Shown: positions 40,322 through 48,629 of the stretch, in pieces
Numbering within the stretch: the first letter of the stretch is position 1
Layout: each line of letters begins with the position of its first letter
Origin: Methylophilaceae bacterium LSUCC0665
GTDB taxonomy: Bacteria > Pseudomonadota > Gammaproteobacteria > Burkholderiales > Methylophilaceae
DNA length: 64,000 nucleotides
Assembly (NCBI GenBank): GCA_024919215.1
Contig: CP103437.1
Coordinates: forward strand, 1,240,001 to 1,304,000
Direction: 5' to 3'
Notes under the pieces: generated by a model
Told to the model about the DNA's origin: nothing
Databases searched by the model: none
What the model saw: the letters and a program-made list of their open reading frames with translations, nothing else
Translations under genes and position numbers: made by a program

Positions 40322-41558
40322 TCCAGTACATCTCATATTGATTATCTATGTCGTAAGTATTCTTCTGCTTTTCAATATTGAATCGTCTTCCACCCCTTGG
40401 ATCCGTTCCATATCCAGCAATATATATCCAATTACCCTGGTTAGAGTAAATATCAAAATCAATCAGATACTTTTGGAAAAAATCAGCACCTATTCGCCAA
40501 TCTATTTTCATTTCAAAAATAACAAAAGAGGCTAATATCTGTCTCATTCGATTTGATAAGAATCCACTATTTTTTAACTCTTTGATACCAGCATTGATAA
40601 AAGATGACTCTGTATTTGCTTCTTCTAAATTACTTATCTTGTCCTGACTTGTCTCATTAATTTCTTTGTTTTTGAGACCGTATGGAAAATATAATTTCTT
40701 ATCATATTTAAAGTGTAAAAATCTAAAATAATCTCTCCATAATAGTTCGAATAATATCCAATAAGTACTTTCATTAGCCCCATGAGTTTCCTCATATTTT
40801 TTAAGGAAAATAAAAATTTGTCTCGCTGAAATTAGGCCATGTGCAAGCCACACCGAAAATTTTGTTGAAAATTCATTTCCCATTAACTCATTTCTTGTCT
40901 GTTTATATTTATGAGCTTTTGTATCAGAAAAATAATCCTTTAGATAATTTTGTGCACCATTTTCACAGTTGGTGTAATGATTTAAAAAATCTACACTGCC
41001 ACTATAAGTATTTTGATATTTTGGTAATTGGCATGATTTAATATTTAAAAGATTTGCAGGTTTTGGAAGCTTTAAACTTTCATGCAGGGTGACTGTAATT
41101 GTCTTTGATTCAACTCTTTTTCTAAATGTTGTAAAGGTATCTGGTAAATCTATTACATCAAAATCAAGATCATCAATATTAAGCAATGACGAATCCCAGT
41201 ACGACAATACGCGTGGTTCAGTAATACTAGATTCCTCATCCTTTTCATAAGGACTAATTATTTTTTCACAATATATTTTATTAATCTGGTGTTGTTTAGC
41301 TATAGAAGAAAATATGACTGAAGGCTCACCCTCTATAACATTCAGTGTGTGGCCTAAGTCGGATAAATTTATCTTAAGTTGATTTAGCGCATCAATTAAA
41401 AATTTATTCTTATGGTTTTCTTCATCATTAAGAATTCTCAAACGACGATTCACTATGTAAACAAAAGAAATACTTGTTGAATCTTTGATACATTGCACCA
41501 AGGGATAATTGTCATGAATTCTTAGGTTATTTCTAAACCAGAAAATATTATGTGACAC
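40308..41558 (-). CDS. cryptochrome DASH
   Basis: Photolyase-family flavoprotein; DASH members repair CPD lesions mainly in single-stranded DNA. 416 residues: N-terminal antenna domain ([16 protein letters not shown]), FAD domain with [14 protein letters not shown], and the DASH signature [16 protein letters not shown]. It begins with GTG and overlaps the DUF2256 gene by 11 bases. Two photolyase types in such a compact genome point to strong light exposure. Confidence 0.93.
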   Translation of the reverse strand: MSHNIFWFRNNLRIHDNYPLVQCIKDSTSISFVYIVNRRLRILNDEENHKNKFLIDALNQLKINLSDLGHTLNVIEGEPSVIFSSIAKQHQINKIYCEKIISPYEKDEESSITEPRVLSYWDSSLLNIDDLDFDVIDLPDTFTTFRKRVESKTITVTLHESLKLPKPANLLNIKSCQLPKYQNTYSGSVDFLNHYTNCENGAQNYLKDYFSDTKAHKYKQTRNELMGNEFSTKFSVWLAHGLISARQIFIFLKKYEETHGANESTYWILFELLWRDYFRFLHFKYDKKLYFPYGLKNKEINETSQDKISNLEEANTESSFINAGIKELKNSGFLSNRMRQILASFVIFEMKIDWRIGADFFQKYLIDFDIYSNQGNWIYIAGYGTDPRGGRRFNIEKQKNTYDIDNQYEMYWNENT

Positions 41559-41682
41559 GATGATTTTTACACCTTTGAGAGCAATACTTTACCTCGTCCC
41601 AACACGGCTCCCATTTCTTTCGCCATGAGAAAGGGCGCTGACATGTGAGACATATTTTTTGTGGCAAGTTTTGTTTTTTCAT
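41548..41682 (-). CDS. DUF2256 small cysteine-rich protein, 44 aa
   Basis: A very short gene starting [20 protein letters not shown], followed by [19 protein letters not shown]. This matches DUF2256: two CxxC-like pairs (C11/C14 and C34/C38) expected to bind zinc, a conserved RPFSWRKKW and WDEVKYC. DUF2256 genes commonly lie next to photolyase/cryptochrome genes, and this one overlaps the start of the DASH gene by 11 bases as the first gene of the operon. Function unknown; a helper of the photolyases is inference. Confidence 0.88.
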   Translation of the reverse strand: MKKQNLPQKICLTCQRPFSWRKKWEPCWDEVKYCSQRCKNHRVT

Positions 41683-41722
41683 ATTTTTAAGATGATATTA
41701 AAGGTGTTTGGTTCTTCAATAT

Positions 41723-41752
41723 TTGGCTTATTTTAAAAAAAATGCCTATAAT
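41723..41752 (+). promoter_or_regulatory. promoter for the 41758 lipoprotein gene, possibly leaderless
   Basis: -35 TTGGCT (41723-41728), 18-base spacer, perfect -10 TATAAT (41747-41752). The ATG at 41758 lies where transcription would start, so the mRNA may have no leader; no ribosome site is visible. Confidence 0.5.
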
Positions 41753-41757
41753 AAAAT

Positions 41758-42156
41758 ATGCGTTTTATGTTAATACTCATTATTTCTTTATACTTAGCTG
41801 CATGTGCAACTTCAAATCAGAATACGCAACGACCTGCGCCACATAATGACTTTACAGGTAAATTCGTTGAAAAACATTTTGCTGGAGAAGACGCCAATGA
41901 CTATATGATGCGAGCATGTAAGATATATGGCGGCCTCAATCAAGATAGTATTCAAAAAAAAGACAGCGACCTTCTGCTTCAAGATATATTTGAGTTCAAA
42001 TGTAATTTTGCTAATAAATTATCTGACGAGTTAGAAATTGATGGGAAATCATCTAAACGCTTGAATGGTACCGTAGCTAAACAGAAATGCGAAAAGCTTG
42101 GTTTTAAAGTTGGTTCTAAAGATTTTGCAAACTGCCTTCAAGAATTAACTCAATGA
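41758..42156 (+). CDS. predicted lipoprotein, 132 aa, unknown function
   Basis: Signal peptide with lipobox L-A-A-C (Cys16). The mature part is polar with four further cysteines, and the C-terminal pattern KCEKLGFKVGSKDFANCLQ resembles a short Cys-containing motif found at the end of several small bacterial envelope proteins. It overlaps the next gene by 4 bases (ATGA), forming a run of three small genes. I do not recognise a named family. Confidence 0.72.
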   Translation: MRFMLILIISLYLAACATSNQNTQRPAPHNDFTGKFVEKHFAGEDANDYMMRACKIYGGLNQDSIQKKDSDLLLQDIFEFKCNFANKLSDELEIDGKSSKRLNGTVAKQKCEKLGFKVGSKDFANCLQELTQ

Positions 42157-42494
42157 AAAAGCTTTTGTTAATCTTGTTATTTACCAACTATTCATTTGCT
42201 GATGAATTAACTTATATTTGCCAAGGATTAAGTCATTTTGAATTGGTTGGCGCCAGTGGAGCAAAAGAGGAACAGCAGTCTAGGGAATACAAATTTGAAA
42301 ATTTAACTTTAATTGATCTTAATAACATTGAATGCGATAAGTCGAAAACTACCATGACATGTAAATCGACTCTGTTAAATATCAGAACACTTAATTTAGA
42401 TTTACAAACATTGAAAATTACTGATTCAATATCAGGAAATAAAGGTTTTGGTCATTATATTGAGAATTTTGAGGGTCAATGTCAGATCAAATAA
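42153..42494 (+). CDS. small secreted protein, 113 aa, unknown function
   Basis: Signal peptide (about 1-16, cleavage near SFA-DE). The mature domain has four cysteines (two probable disulfides) and alternating hydrophobic strands. Its layout (signal peptide, early Y-x-C, central C..K..M-x-C, final C) is like that of the secreted protein at 45109. Overlaps both neighbours (4 and 16 bases). Confidence 0.68.
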   Translation: MKKLLLILLFTNYSFADELTYICQGLSHFELVGASGAKEEQQSREYKFENLTLIDLNNIECDKSKTTMTCKSTLLNIRTLNLDLQTLKITDSISGNKGFGHYIENFEGQCQIK

Positions 42495-42742
42495 AGATTA
42501 AAGAGCTATCGCCTAATGCTTTTGATGTAACAATATATTCAAATACAGAAACAAATCATCAAGTTACCATTGCAGATAATTTCGTCACTGAATATCAAAT
42601 AAAACATCTCACAAAAAAAGAAATTATTGAACAATCATTCATATTTCTTTTAGAGAGGGAATCTAATAAATCTATTTTAAGAAAATTCGATATTGAAGTC
42701 ATAGCAAATTACTTTCCAGAATATAAAAAATTATTCAAATAA
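42479..42742 (+). CDS. conserved small cytoplasmic protein, 87 aa, unknown function
   Basis: No signal peptide. The C-terminal half, with IEQSFIFLLERESNKSILR then FDIEVIANYFPEYK, matches a short protein type I recall from several bacterial groups, including cyanobacteria, but with no known role. It overlaps the secreted-protein gene upstream by 16 bases. Confidence 0.72.
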   Translation: MSDQIKIKELSPNAFDVTIYSNTETNHQVTIADNFVTEYQIKHLTKKEIIEQSFIFLLERESNKSILRKFDIEVIANYFPEYKKLFK

Positions 42743-42796
42743 CAGAAACTTAACAAAATTGATCAAGTCATTTCATATTATAAATTTGGAGTGATT

Positions 42797-43240
42797 ATGT
42801 TTAAATATTTTCATATAACCATCCTATCCTATGTCATGTTCTTAACCTCATTATCTGCTGAAGAGATTAAAGATGGTCTTTATCAAGAATACTTTGAAAA
42901 TAAAACTCCGAAATTTGAAATTACTTATAAAAATGGAAAGAAAAATGGAAAAGAAAAATTTTGGTATGAGAATGGTCAAATTAAAATGGAAAGTGACTTT
43001 AAAGATGGTAAGGAACATGGTTACTGGAAGCAGTGGTATGAGAACGGACAGTTAAAACTTAAAGTTGAATATAAAGATGGGAAAGAAAATGGCCTATGGG
43101 AACAATGGTTTGACGATGGTCAACAAAAATCCAAAAGCTTATGGATCAATGGGATTAAAGATGGACATGAATGGATTTGGAATAAGGAAGGTCAATTGAT
43201 TGCCAAAGATTTATATCAAAATGGGAAAATAGTTAAATGA
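42797..43240 (+). CDS. MORN_2-repeat (YwqK-like) secreted protein
   Basis: 147 residues: signal peptide (about 1-21, ending SLSA-EE), then about five repeats of the type NGKKNGKEKFWYENGQIK (one every 23 residues or so) that form a beta-hairpin ladder. Databases label such proteins as 'YwqK antitoxin', but the signal peptide and lack of a toxin partner argue against that. An upstream GTG is possible; the ATG after TTTGGAG is preferred. Confidence 0.8.
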   Translation: MFKYFHITILSYVMFLTSLSAEEIKDGLYQEYFENKTPKFEITYKNGKKNGKEKFWYENGQIKMESDFKDGKEHGYWKQWYENGQLKLKVEYKDGKENGLWEQWFDDGQQKSKSLWINGIKDGHEWIWNKEGQLIAKDLYQNGKIVK

Positions 43241-43269
43241 CTTGAAATTTTCTTTAGATGCTCCCATAT
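43241..43269 (+). promoter_or_regulatory. sigma-32 heat-shock promoter of hsp20
   Basis: -35 CTTGAAA (43241-43247), 14-base spacer, -10 TCCCATAT (43262-43269), almost identical to the RpoH consensus. It starts on the base after the stop codon of the MORN gene and lies about 70 bases before the hsp20 ATG. Confidence 0.82.
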
Positions 43270-43339
43270 ATTAATTGTGGTCGTTATGCCTAATGGGTAA
43301 TGCCATGATTTTTATTTTGCTTAATTAAAGGAGATAAAT

Positions 43340-43807
43340 ATGAAAATTTCATTTGGTAACTTATATCCAAGTACGCTTGGTTTTGAAACTGTTTTAAGAG
43401 ATATTGAAGCACTTATGGAAAACTCGATTGAGTCCGTCCATGAAAAATTTCCCCCACACAACATAATTAAACATAATGACACCTCATATTCAGTTGAATT
43501 AGCTGTTTCAGGCTTTAATAAATCTGATATTGATGTCACAGTTAAGGACGGACTACTTATCATCAAAGGTGATAAGTCAAAAGATGATACAAATATTCAG
43601 TACCTGCATAAGGGAATTTCTAATCGATCATTTACAAAAACAATTCGATTAGCAGATACTATTGAAGTTAAAGGTGCAGATCTAGAATCTGGTGTCCTTA
43701 AAATCGCGCTTGAAAATGTTATTCCAGAATCGAAAAAACCAAAAAAAATTGAGATTAATGGAATAAAGAATCTTGCATCACAACAGTTAAATTCTTTAAC
43801 TGCTTAA
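43340..43807 (+). CDS. small heat-shock protein (Hsp20/IbpA family)
   Basis: ATP-independent chaperone holding unfolded proteins. 155 residues; the alpha-crystallin domain (about 35-130) has YSVELAVSGFNKSDIDV, LLIIKGDK and the late GVLKIALENVIPE. AAAGGAGATAAAT gives a strong ribosome site. It has its own sigma-32 promoter and terminator. Confidence 0.95.
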   Translation: MKISFGNLYPSTLGFETVLRDIEALMENSIESVHEKFPPHNIIKHNDTSYSVELAVSGFNKSDIDVTVKDGLLIIKGDKSKDDTNIQYLHKGISNRSFTKTIRLADTIEVKGADLESGVLKIALENVIPESKKPKKIEINGIKNLASQQLNSLTA

Positions 43808-43816
43808 ATATTTATT

Positions 43817-43850
43817 TAAAAAGGAGTAATATTTATTTACTCCTTTTTTT
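43817..43850. terminator. hsp20 terminator (also ends the facing gene)
   Basis: Stem GGAGTAA-TATTTA... pairs with TTACTCC and is followed by eight T; the A-run on the other side makes it usable by the convergent gene at 43837. Confidence 0.85.
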
Positions 43851-44121
43851 TAAATCCATCAATTATTAAACAGCCATCGGGGTCCATGCATGGCCAGTCA
43901 GATTCAGGCCCACAACTATTTCCTGTTATTTTTGTCTGGACTGGTTCATAAAATTGAATCAGATTATTGTTTTCATTAGAGCTAATATTTTTATTTTTTT
44001 CACTTATTTTTTCAGCAGAAAAAATAATTTGGGGATTAAGGATGAATATAAATATTAATCCGAACCGGAGAGGTCTGTTATTGCGTATACGCCGGTTGGA
44101 CGATCTTTTTCCGTTTTCCAT
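43837..44121 (-). CDS. small secreted or anchored protein, 94 aa, unknown function
   Basis: A basic n-region of about 19 residues (many Arg/Asn), a hydrophobic helix (about 20-35, FGLIFIFILNPQIIFSA), then an Asn/Glu-rich linker and a C-terminal Cys-rich end (SCGPESDWPCMDPDGC). The start overlaps the upstream gene by 67 bases and there is no other in-frame start, so this may be translated by coupling. Unknown family. Confidence 0.55.
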   Translation of the reverse strand: MENGKRSSNRRIRNNRPLRFGLIFIFILNPQIIFSAEKISEKNKNISSNENNNLIQFYEPVQTKITGNSCGPESDWPCMDPDGCLIIDGFKKKE

Positions 44122-44543
44122 GATCTTCTTTTAACAATTTGGCACCGATCTCGATTGATATCAGAAGCACCAAATTTTAATTTAGCATTAGGAATAACAC
44201 GATATATATGTCTTTCTAATCCATCAATTGTTTCAGGAGCATCATCATGAGCACAAAATATTAATACTCGCTGCTGCCTACTGTCCTCTTGTCGGATGAT
44301 AACTAAATCATCCCGCTTTAATTCTTTAAAATATTTTTTTAATCTATCTAATTCTTCTTTAGTAATCGGTTCAGTTTTTAATAAACTCACTCTTTTTGTT
44401 AAAGAAATTGCATTTGCATTGAGTTTATCTTTACTCAAAATTTGTGGGATAAAACGAACGATCCACTTTTCTGATAATTTTGATCTTTTCAGATCAGCAA
44501 CGATTTCATCGACAGGGTATTTTGATAGGATTGGTGGTCTCAT
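44055..44543 (-). CDS. hypothetical protein, 162 aa
   Basis: Soluble, charged protein with no signal peptide or membrane helix. Two parts: a Lys/Arg-rich helical half (1-75) and a half with strands around RQQRVLIFCAHDDAPETIDG and PTGVYAITDLSGSD. I do not recognise it. It overlaps neighbours on both sides. Confidence 0.6.
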   Translation of the reverse strand: MRPPILSKYPVDEIVADLKRSKLSEKWIVRFIPQILSKDKLNANAISLTKRVSLLKTEPITKEELDRLKKYFKELKRDDLVIIRQEDSRQQRVLIFCAHDDAPETIDGLERHIYRVIPNAKLKFGASDINRDRCQIVKRRSWKTEKDRPTGVYAITDLSGSD

Positions 44544-44815
44544 ATATTTATGATTATATTAAAAAATAAACCGATATAGTAAACAATTGATAAAGATATG
44601 ATTGAAGCAATAATTATAAAAAATATCTTACGAACAAACTCGGCTTTCAGATCATTGCTATTGATAATTCGATATAGATAAAAACCGACAAGGTAGGAGG
44701 GCAATAACGCAATTACCCATAACCATTTTTGCTCTTTAAAACCTAACCAAAAGCATATGCCGAGTGAAATAAGTACAACAATTCCACCAAGTCTGGACCA
44801 AAAATTATGTTTCAT
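44540..44815 (-). CDS. small membrane protein, 91 aa
   Basis: Three predicted helices (about 9-23, 29-49, 64-89) and an aromatic-rich profile. The ATG at 44815 (MKHNFWSRLGG) is preferred to one 24 bases upstream. First gene of the three minus-strand genes and divergent from the next membrane protein gene; the two starts are only 13-19 bases apart. Unknown function. Confidence 0.6.
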   Translation of the reverse strand: MKHNFWSRLGGIVVLISLGICFWLGFKEQKWLWVIALLPSYLVGFYLYRIINSNDLKAEFVRKIFFIIIASIISLSIVYYIGLFFNIIINI

Positions 44816-44827
44816 GACGTTATAATA

Positions 44828-45112
44828 ATGGATATGCAAAAAGATACAAAATTTACACGCTTTGATGCCATCATTTTAGGCTCAACCTTCCTTACAGCTG
44901 TGATCACGTTTCTTATTTATATTGGTTTTAGTTTGTATAAGTATATTAAAGGAGGGGTATGGGTGAAGTCATTATCAGCATGTGAGGTGTTCAATTTATT
45001 TTGTTCAAATAATTTTATTATTAAATTGATTGGCGACCTAGAGGCTATTCTTTTTGTCTCACTTGTTTTTGGATTATATTTCCTAATTCATTACTACCTG
45101 GTTAAAAAGTGA
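44828..45112 (+). CDS. small membrane protein, 94 aa
   Basis: Two predicted helices (about 10-33 and 68-90) with a loop holding two cysteines. A TATAAT at 44821-44826 sits right before it, so translation may start at the ATG at 44834 on a leaderless mRNA. It is coupled to the next gene by a GTGA overlap. Unknown function. Confidence 0.6.
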   Translation: MDMQKDTKFTRFDAIILGSTFLTAVITFLIYIGFSLYKYIKGGVWVKSLSACEVFNLFCSNNFIIKLIGDLEAILFVSLVFGLYFLIHYYLVKK

Positions 45113-45573
45113 AATACCTTTTTTTTGTCTCTCTAATGATCTGTCATCATTCATTTGCTTTAGAGTGTATTGGTCAAGTTTCTCAACGATACGAAATTAA
45201 TGAACAAATTCATGACCAACAAGATCTTTCAAACGTCTTATTAAATGTTTCATTCGATAAAAAGTACAAAACAATTAATTTTGATATTGAAAACAAACTA
45301 AGAATCAATAATGAGATGAATTACCCATGTGAGCAACAATCATCAAAAATAGTATGTTTAAAAAAGGCTACTTATTTATCAGAAATGGGAGAACATGACC
45401 CTAATACAGGCACACGGCATGAATCAACTGCCCAAACACAATACTTTATGGAAATTATTTATGATAATGAAAGCAGAGACCTGAGTTTTGATCACCAAAT
45501 AAAATCAACAGTAAGTAAACCAAAAAAAATCCAATCTAGTGAAATTGCCTCAGGAAAATTTAAATGCAAATAG
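45109..45573 (+). CDS. secreted protein, 154 aa, unknown function
   Basis: Starts with GTG overlapping the upstream stop. Signal peptide (about 1-17, cleavage after SFA), a mature domain with four cysteines, strand-rich, and a polar segment EHDPNTGTRHESTAQ. The overall layout resembles the secreted protein at 42153. Not a family I know. Confidence 0.65.
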   Translation: MKYLFFVSLMICHHSFALECIGQVSQRYEINEQIHDQQDLSNVLLNVSFDKKYKTINFDIENKLRINNEMNYPCEQQSSKIVCLKKATYLSEMGEHDPNTGTRHESTAQTQYFMEIIYDNESRDLSFDHQIKSTVSKPKKIQSSEIASGKFKCK

Positions 45574-45653
45574 ATTTTTTTTGGATAGAGGTAGTAATAT
45601 TTATAATCCTAATTCTATTGCTAATTATTATCATATATTTAGCCAATCGTTAA
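45564..45653 (+). CDS. putative 29-residue membrane peptide
   Basis: Begins MQIDFFWIEVVIFIILILLL and ends IYLANR: a single hydrophobic helix with a charged residue before and after it. It overlaps the secreted-protein gene by 10 bases, and AGGAAA lies 7 bases before the ATG. Too short to be sure; AT-rich DNA can give such ORFs by chance. Confidence 0.35.
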   Translation: MQIDFFWIEVVIFIILILLLIIIIYLANR

Positions 45654-46337
45654 CTAATAAGCTATCTCCTGAAAAGCATAATCATAAATCTTTCCTGAGT
45701 GCTTAAGACTTAATTCATCAATCACTTTTTTTAGCATTATTGCAGACTTTGATGGAGCAAATATTTCATGCTTAACAAATCCTGAATAGGGTTTAGATAA
45801 TTTACTATCAACTGTTCCAGGATGCATCCCACAAACTATTATATTTTTATACTTTCTTCTTAACTCAATTGATAAATTTTTAATCATCATATTGAGTGCA
45901 GCTTTACTCATCCTGTAGGCATACCAACCTCCCAATTCATTTTCAGAAATACTACCAACACGAGCTGACAAAAAAACTATTTTTGTATGATCTATGAGAT
46001 TATTACTCAGCTGTCTAAGTAATATCAGCGGTGCAACACAATTAATATGATACGAGAATTGAAAAGCGCTTTTATCAATATCCTTTAAGCTTTTTTCAGG
46101 TTTGTAGTCCTCATTATGCAAATGTCCTGTAGCAAAAATAATTAGATCAAATTTAGTTTCTGCATTTAATTTAATCTCATTATTTTGATCATAATCATAG
46201 GTAATTTGGTTAATATGTGGGCTTAAATTTTGTTTTTTTCTGGATGCAATAGTCATGTGGACATCATTTTTATCATACTCATTAACCAAGGCTGACCCTA
46301 TTGCTCCAGAACCTCCTATTATTAGTATTTGTTTCAT
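45654..46337 (-). CDS. short-chain dehydrogenase/reductase (SDR)
   Basis: 227 residues. NAD(P) loop GGSGAIGSALV (8-18), FATGHLHN (NAG-like strand), catalytic Y141-x-x-x-K145 in YAYRMSK with upstream LSARVGSIS, and HPGTVDS. It resembles C-factor-type SDRs. It ends directly against the small ORF at 45653 and is divergent from the membrane protein at 46375. Substrate unknown. Confidence 0.88.
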   Translation of the reverse strand: MKQILIIGGSGAIGSALVNEYDKNDVHMTIASRKKQNLSPHINQITYDYDQNNEIKLNAETKFDLIIFATGHLHNEDYKPEKSLKDIDKSAFQFSYHINCVAPLILLRQLSNNLIDHTKIVFLSARVGSISENELGGWYAYRMSKAALNMMIKNLSIELRRKYKNIIVCGMHPGTVDSKLSKPYSGFVKHEIFAPSKSAIMLKKVIDELSLKHSGKIYDYAFQEIAY

Positions 46338-46374
46338 TTATTGAATCTTTCTTATATTTATTTATCTACAATTT

Positions 46375-46713
46375 ATGATATTTTTTATAAAAACAACTAT
46401 CGCTGTCGCAATCATTTTAATTGCATCTGAACTCAGCAAAAAAAGCACTACCCTCGCAGCCATGCTCTTAGCCATGCCTATTGTCCTATTTGTTTCTTTT
46501 GCTTTGATTTATCAACAAAATAAAGATAATTTACACATTGCAAAATTAACTCACGAAACTGTACTTTATATCCTACCGGTATTGCCCTTTTTATATCTTT
46601 TATCAGTATTACTAAAGTTAGGTATGAATTTTTATCTGTCCTTATTTTTAGTGACTTTAGGGATATGTCTAGTTACATACATCCTTAACTATTTTTTAAC
46701 GAACATGAACTAA
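46375..46713 (+). CDS. DUF3147-like membrane protein
   Basis: 112 residues with four hydrophobic segments and a short SKKSTTLAAMLLAMPIVLF stretch typical of the family. It overlaps the end of blh tail to tail by 18 bases. The ATG lies very close to the SDR start on the other strand (37 bases), so they share a control region. Confidence 0.72.
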   Translation: MIFFIKTTIAVAIILIASELSKKSTTLAAMLLAMPIVLFVSFALIYQQNKDNLHIAKLTHETVLYILPVLPFLYLLSVLLKLGMNFYLSLFLVTLGICLVTYILNYFLTNMN

Positions 46714-47553
46714 CTTGATAATATTATCCAACTGCATATGGGCAACAGTTAATGCAAATAATGATGGAAATAATAATCCGATAAAAGAAACCTGAATAAA
46801 TTCATTACATATCAGCCATACAATCAAAACTGGGGCTGTAAAAATTATCATCCAAATTAGATCTTTTTTTAGCTGAAAGTGATGATTCATTAATGCTCTC
46901 ATACCATGATAAAAACAAAAATAATAACCAAACCAAAATAGTGGATCTAAAAAGTACCCAGATATCAGCAACATAAATAATACTGACGTCTCACTCCACA
47001 GCGTCTTTTTATAAGCAATTCTCAACCATCCTATAAGACAAACAATAAATAATATTTGTATACAAGTAATTATTATTTTATTCATTTGATATTCAGCTAA
47101 ATTAAAAAAAATTAAATTGACGGTTTCGACATGGAAAAAAATTGGGATCATTGTGACTAGGAAACCCCATGTTATTTTCTGTAATTTATTTAATGAATAC
47201 TTTTTAAGATCGCTATCACCGAAGTGATATATAGACATCAAAAATAAAATAAATAATCCTATAGTTGGAAAGGCTATCCAAATCAAAATTGAAACCAATA
47301 CAATGATTAGATAAATTAAATATATTTGATATCGAGATTTTTTTTTAATACTGAGTTCCCACACTATTTTTCCATCGAGAGCGCCATGTCCCAAGCCAAT
47401 GGTTGTTATGGCAATGAAAATTAGCAAAATTAAGGGATGAATACCTAAATAATAAACCTCATCAGGACTTTGATCTGGATAAAAGCCAATTAAAAGTATT
47501 CCTAAGATTACAAAAAGGAGATGATGAATATTTATTTTATTTAATAAGTGCAT
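46696..47553 (-). CDS. blh: beta-carotene 15,15'-dioxygenase (Brp/Blh family)
   Basis: Integral membrane iron enzyme that cleaves beta-carotene into two retinals for the rhodopsin. 285 residues, many helices, with iron-ligand histidine motifs GLGHGALDG and YHFGDSD, and a later YFCFYHGMRALMNHH. It overlaps crtY by 17 bases and ends the crtE-crtI-crtB-crtY-blh operon. Confidence 0.93.
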   Translation of the reverse strand: MHLLNKINIHHLLFVILGILLIGFYPDQSPDEVYYLGIHPLILLIFIAITTIGLGHGALDGKIVWELSIKKKSRYQIYLIYLIIVLVSILIWIAFPTIGLFILFLMSIYHFGDSDLKKYSLNKLQKITWGFLVTMIPIFFHVETVNLIFFNLAEYQMNKIIITCIQILFIVCLIGWLRIAYKKTLWSETSVLFMLLISGYFLDPLFWFGYYFCFYHGMRALMNHHFQLKKDLIWMIIFTAPVLIVWLICNEFIQVSFIGLLFPSLFALTVAHMQLDNIIKLVHVR

Positions 47554-48628
47554 TAATCATTATTTTCTTAGGAGTATTCATTAATATTTTGACAATGTCA
47601 TATAATTTTGGAATATCTGCTAGAAATCTTATCACTGATGCAATATCATTTGAGTTAAATAATTTTACAAATATAGAATTAGCTTTATCCGGATAATAGT
47701 AACAAGCTTTCAAAAATATTTTATCTAAAAAATTAATAATTATTTTTTCTTTGAAAACTAGGTCTTTTAGATTTTTATCTTTATTGATCTTAGACCACTG
47801 CGCTGCTCTTAGCAGCATATAGCCAGAAGAGGGTCTTGCAAAGCCTCCATGAATTCCGATATTTATAATACGAGCAGTTCTCTGGAATTTGTGATTCACC
47901 GACATGGGAATGACCCCTTTTTCTTTTTTAATCATTTTAGCAATATTAAATGTTGCTAATGATCTCTTATGAATCTTTTCAAGGTTTTCAAAATGTACTT
48001 TTTTTCCAAACGCCGTGGTTTCAATTAGTATAGTTTTCTGATCAAAAGGTAAATTATAGTTAAACAACACTTCGTTATTGGAGTGCAAAAAATGCATTAA
48101 TTGGCAAGTATCATGTGTGTGGTTATTGTTTATCTTAATTTTAGTACCGATAAAATATTGATATAACATTTTTTTGTTATTTGCTGATTGTTTATTTAAG
48201 GAAGTACTAGACATTAAATACTGACTTATAAACGTATATTTTTTTGTCTTGACGTTTACTTCGTTATATTTTTCTTTAATAGAAATAACCTCATCATAAA
48301 TAATTTCCACCTTATCTTTTATACTATTAAAAATTGTTTCAATTGTATGTTTATAGTCATAAGTGTTGTAACTATATGGTGCAATATTTTTTTTAATCAA
48401 AATCTCTTCATTACTGATTGAGATTTTTTTATATACTTTATCATGATCAATACCATACTCTTTTTTAAGATCAAGAATTCCTGGACCCTGCCAACTGCTT
48501 ATATATCTGTTTTCAACACTTTTACTTTTTTCAATTATTAATATTTTTAAATCAGAATGTGTGAGTAAATATTGTTTTAAAAATAATAAGCTTGATAGCC
48601 CACGCCCAATAATGATTAAGTCATACAT
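47537..48628 (-). CDS. crtY: lycopene beta-cyclase CrtY
   Basis: FAD-containing cyclase turning lycopene into beta-carotene. 363 residues: N-terminal dinucleotide motif DLIIIGRGLSSLLFLKQYLL (3-22), early SSWQGPG, and a later GIHGGFARPSSGYMLLRA, which matches CrtY-type cyclases (GLFHPTTGYSL position). Sequence is divergent and very AT-rich; context (crtB upstream, blh downstream) supports it. Confidence 0.9.
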   Translation of the reverse strand: MYDLIIIGRGLSSLLFLKQYLLTHSDLKILIIEKSKSVENRYISSWQGPGILDLKKEYGIDHDKVYKKISISNEEILIKKNIAPYSYNTYDYKHTIETIFNSIKDKVEIIYDEVISIKEKYNEVNVKTKKYTFISQYLMSSTSLNKQSANNKKMLYQYFIGTKIKINNNHTHDTCQLMHFLHSNNEVLFNYNLPFDQKTILIETTAFGKKVHFENLEKIHKRSLATFNIAKMIKKEKGVIPMSVNHKFQRTARIINIGIHGGFARPSSGYMLLRAAQWSKINKDKNLKDLVFKEKIIINFLDKIFLKACYYYPDKANSIFVKLFNSNDIASVIRFLADIPKLYDIVKILMNTPKKIMINALIK

Positions 48629-48629
48629 A

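Noticed and set aside
42797-43240. YwqK-like protein as part of a toxin-antitoxin system
   Set aside because: It has a signal peptide and no toxin gene beside it; the name comes from MORN-type repeats only.
42153-45573. Small-gene patch as a phage or mobile island
   Set aside because: No integrase, transposase, inverted ends, tRNA attachment site or clear change in base composition was seen.
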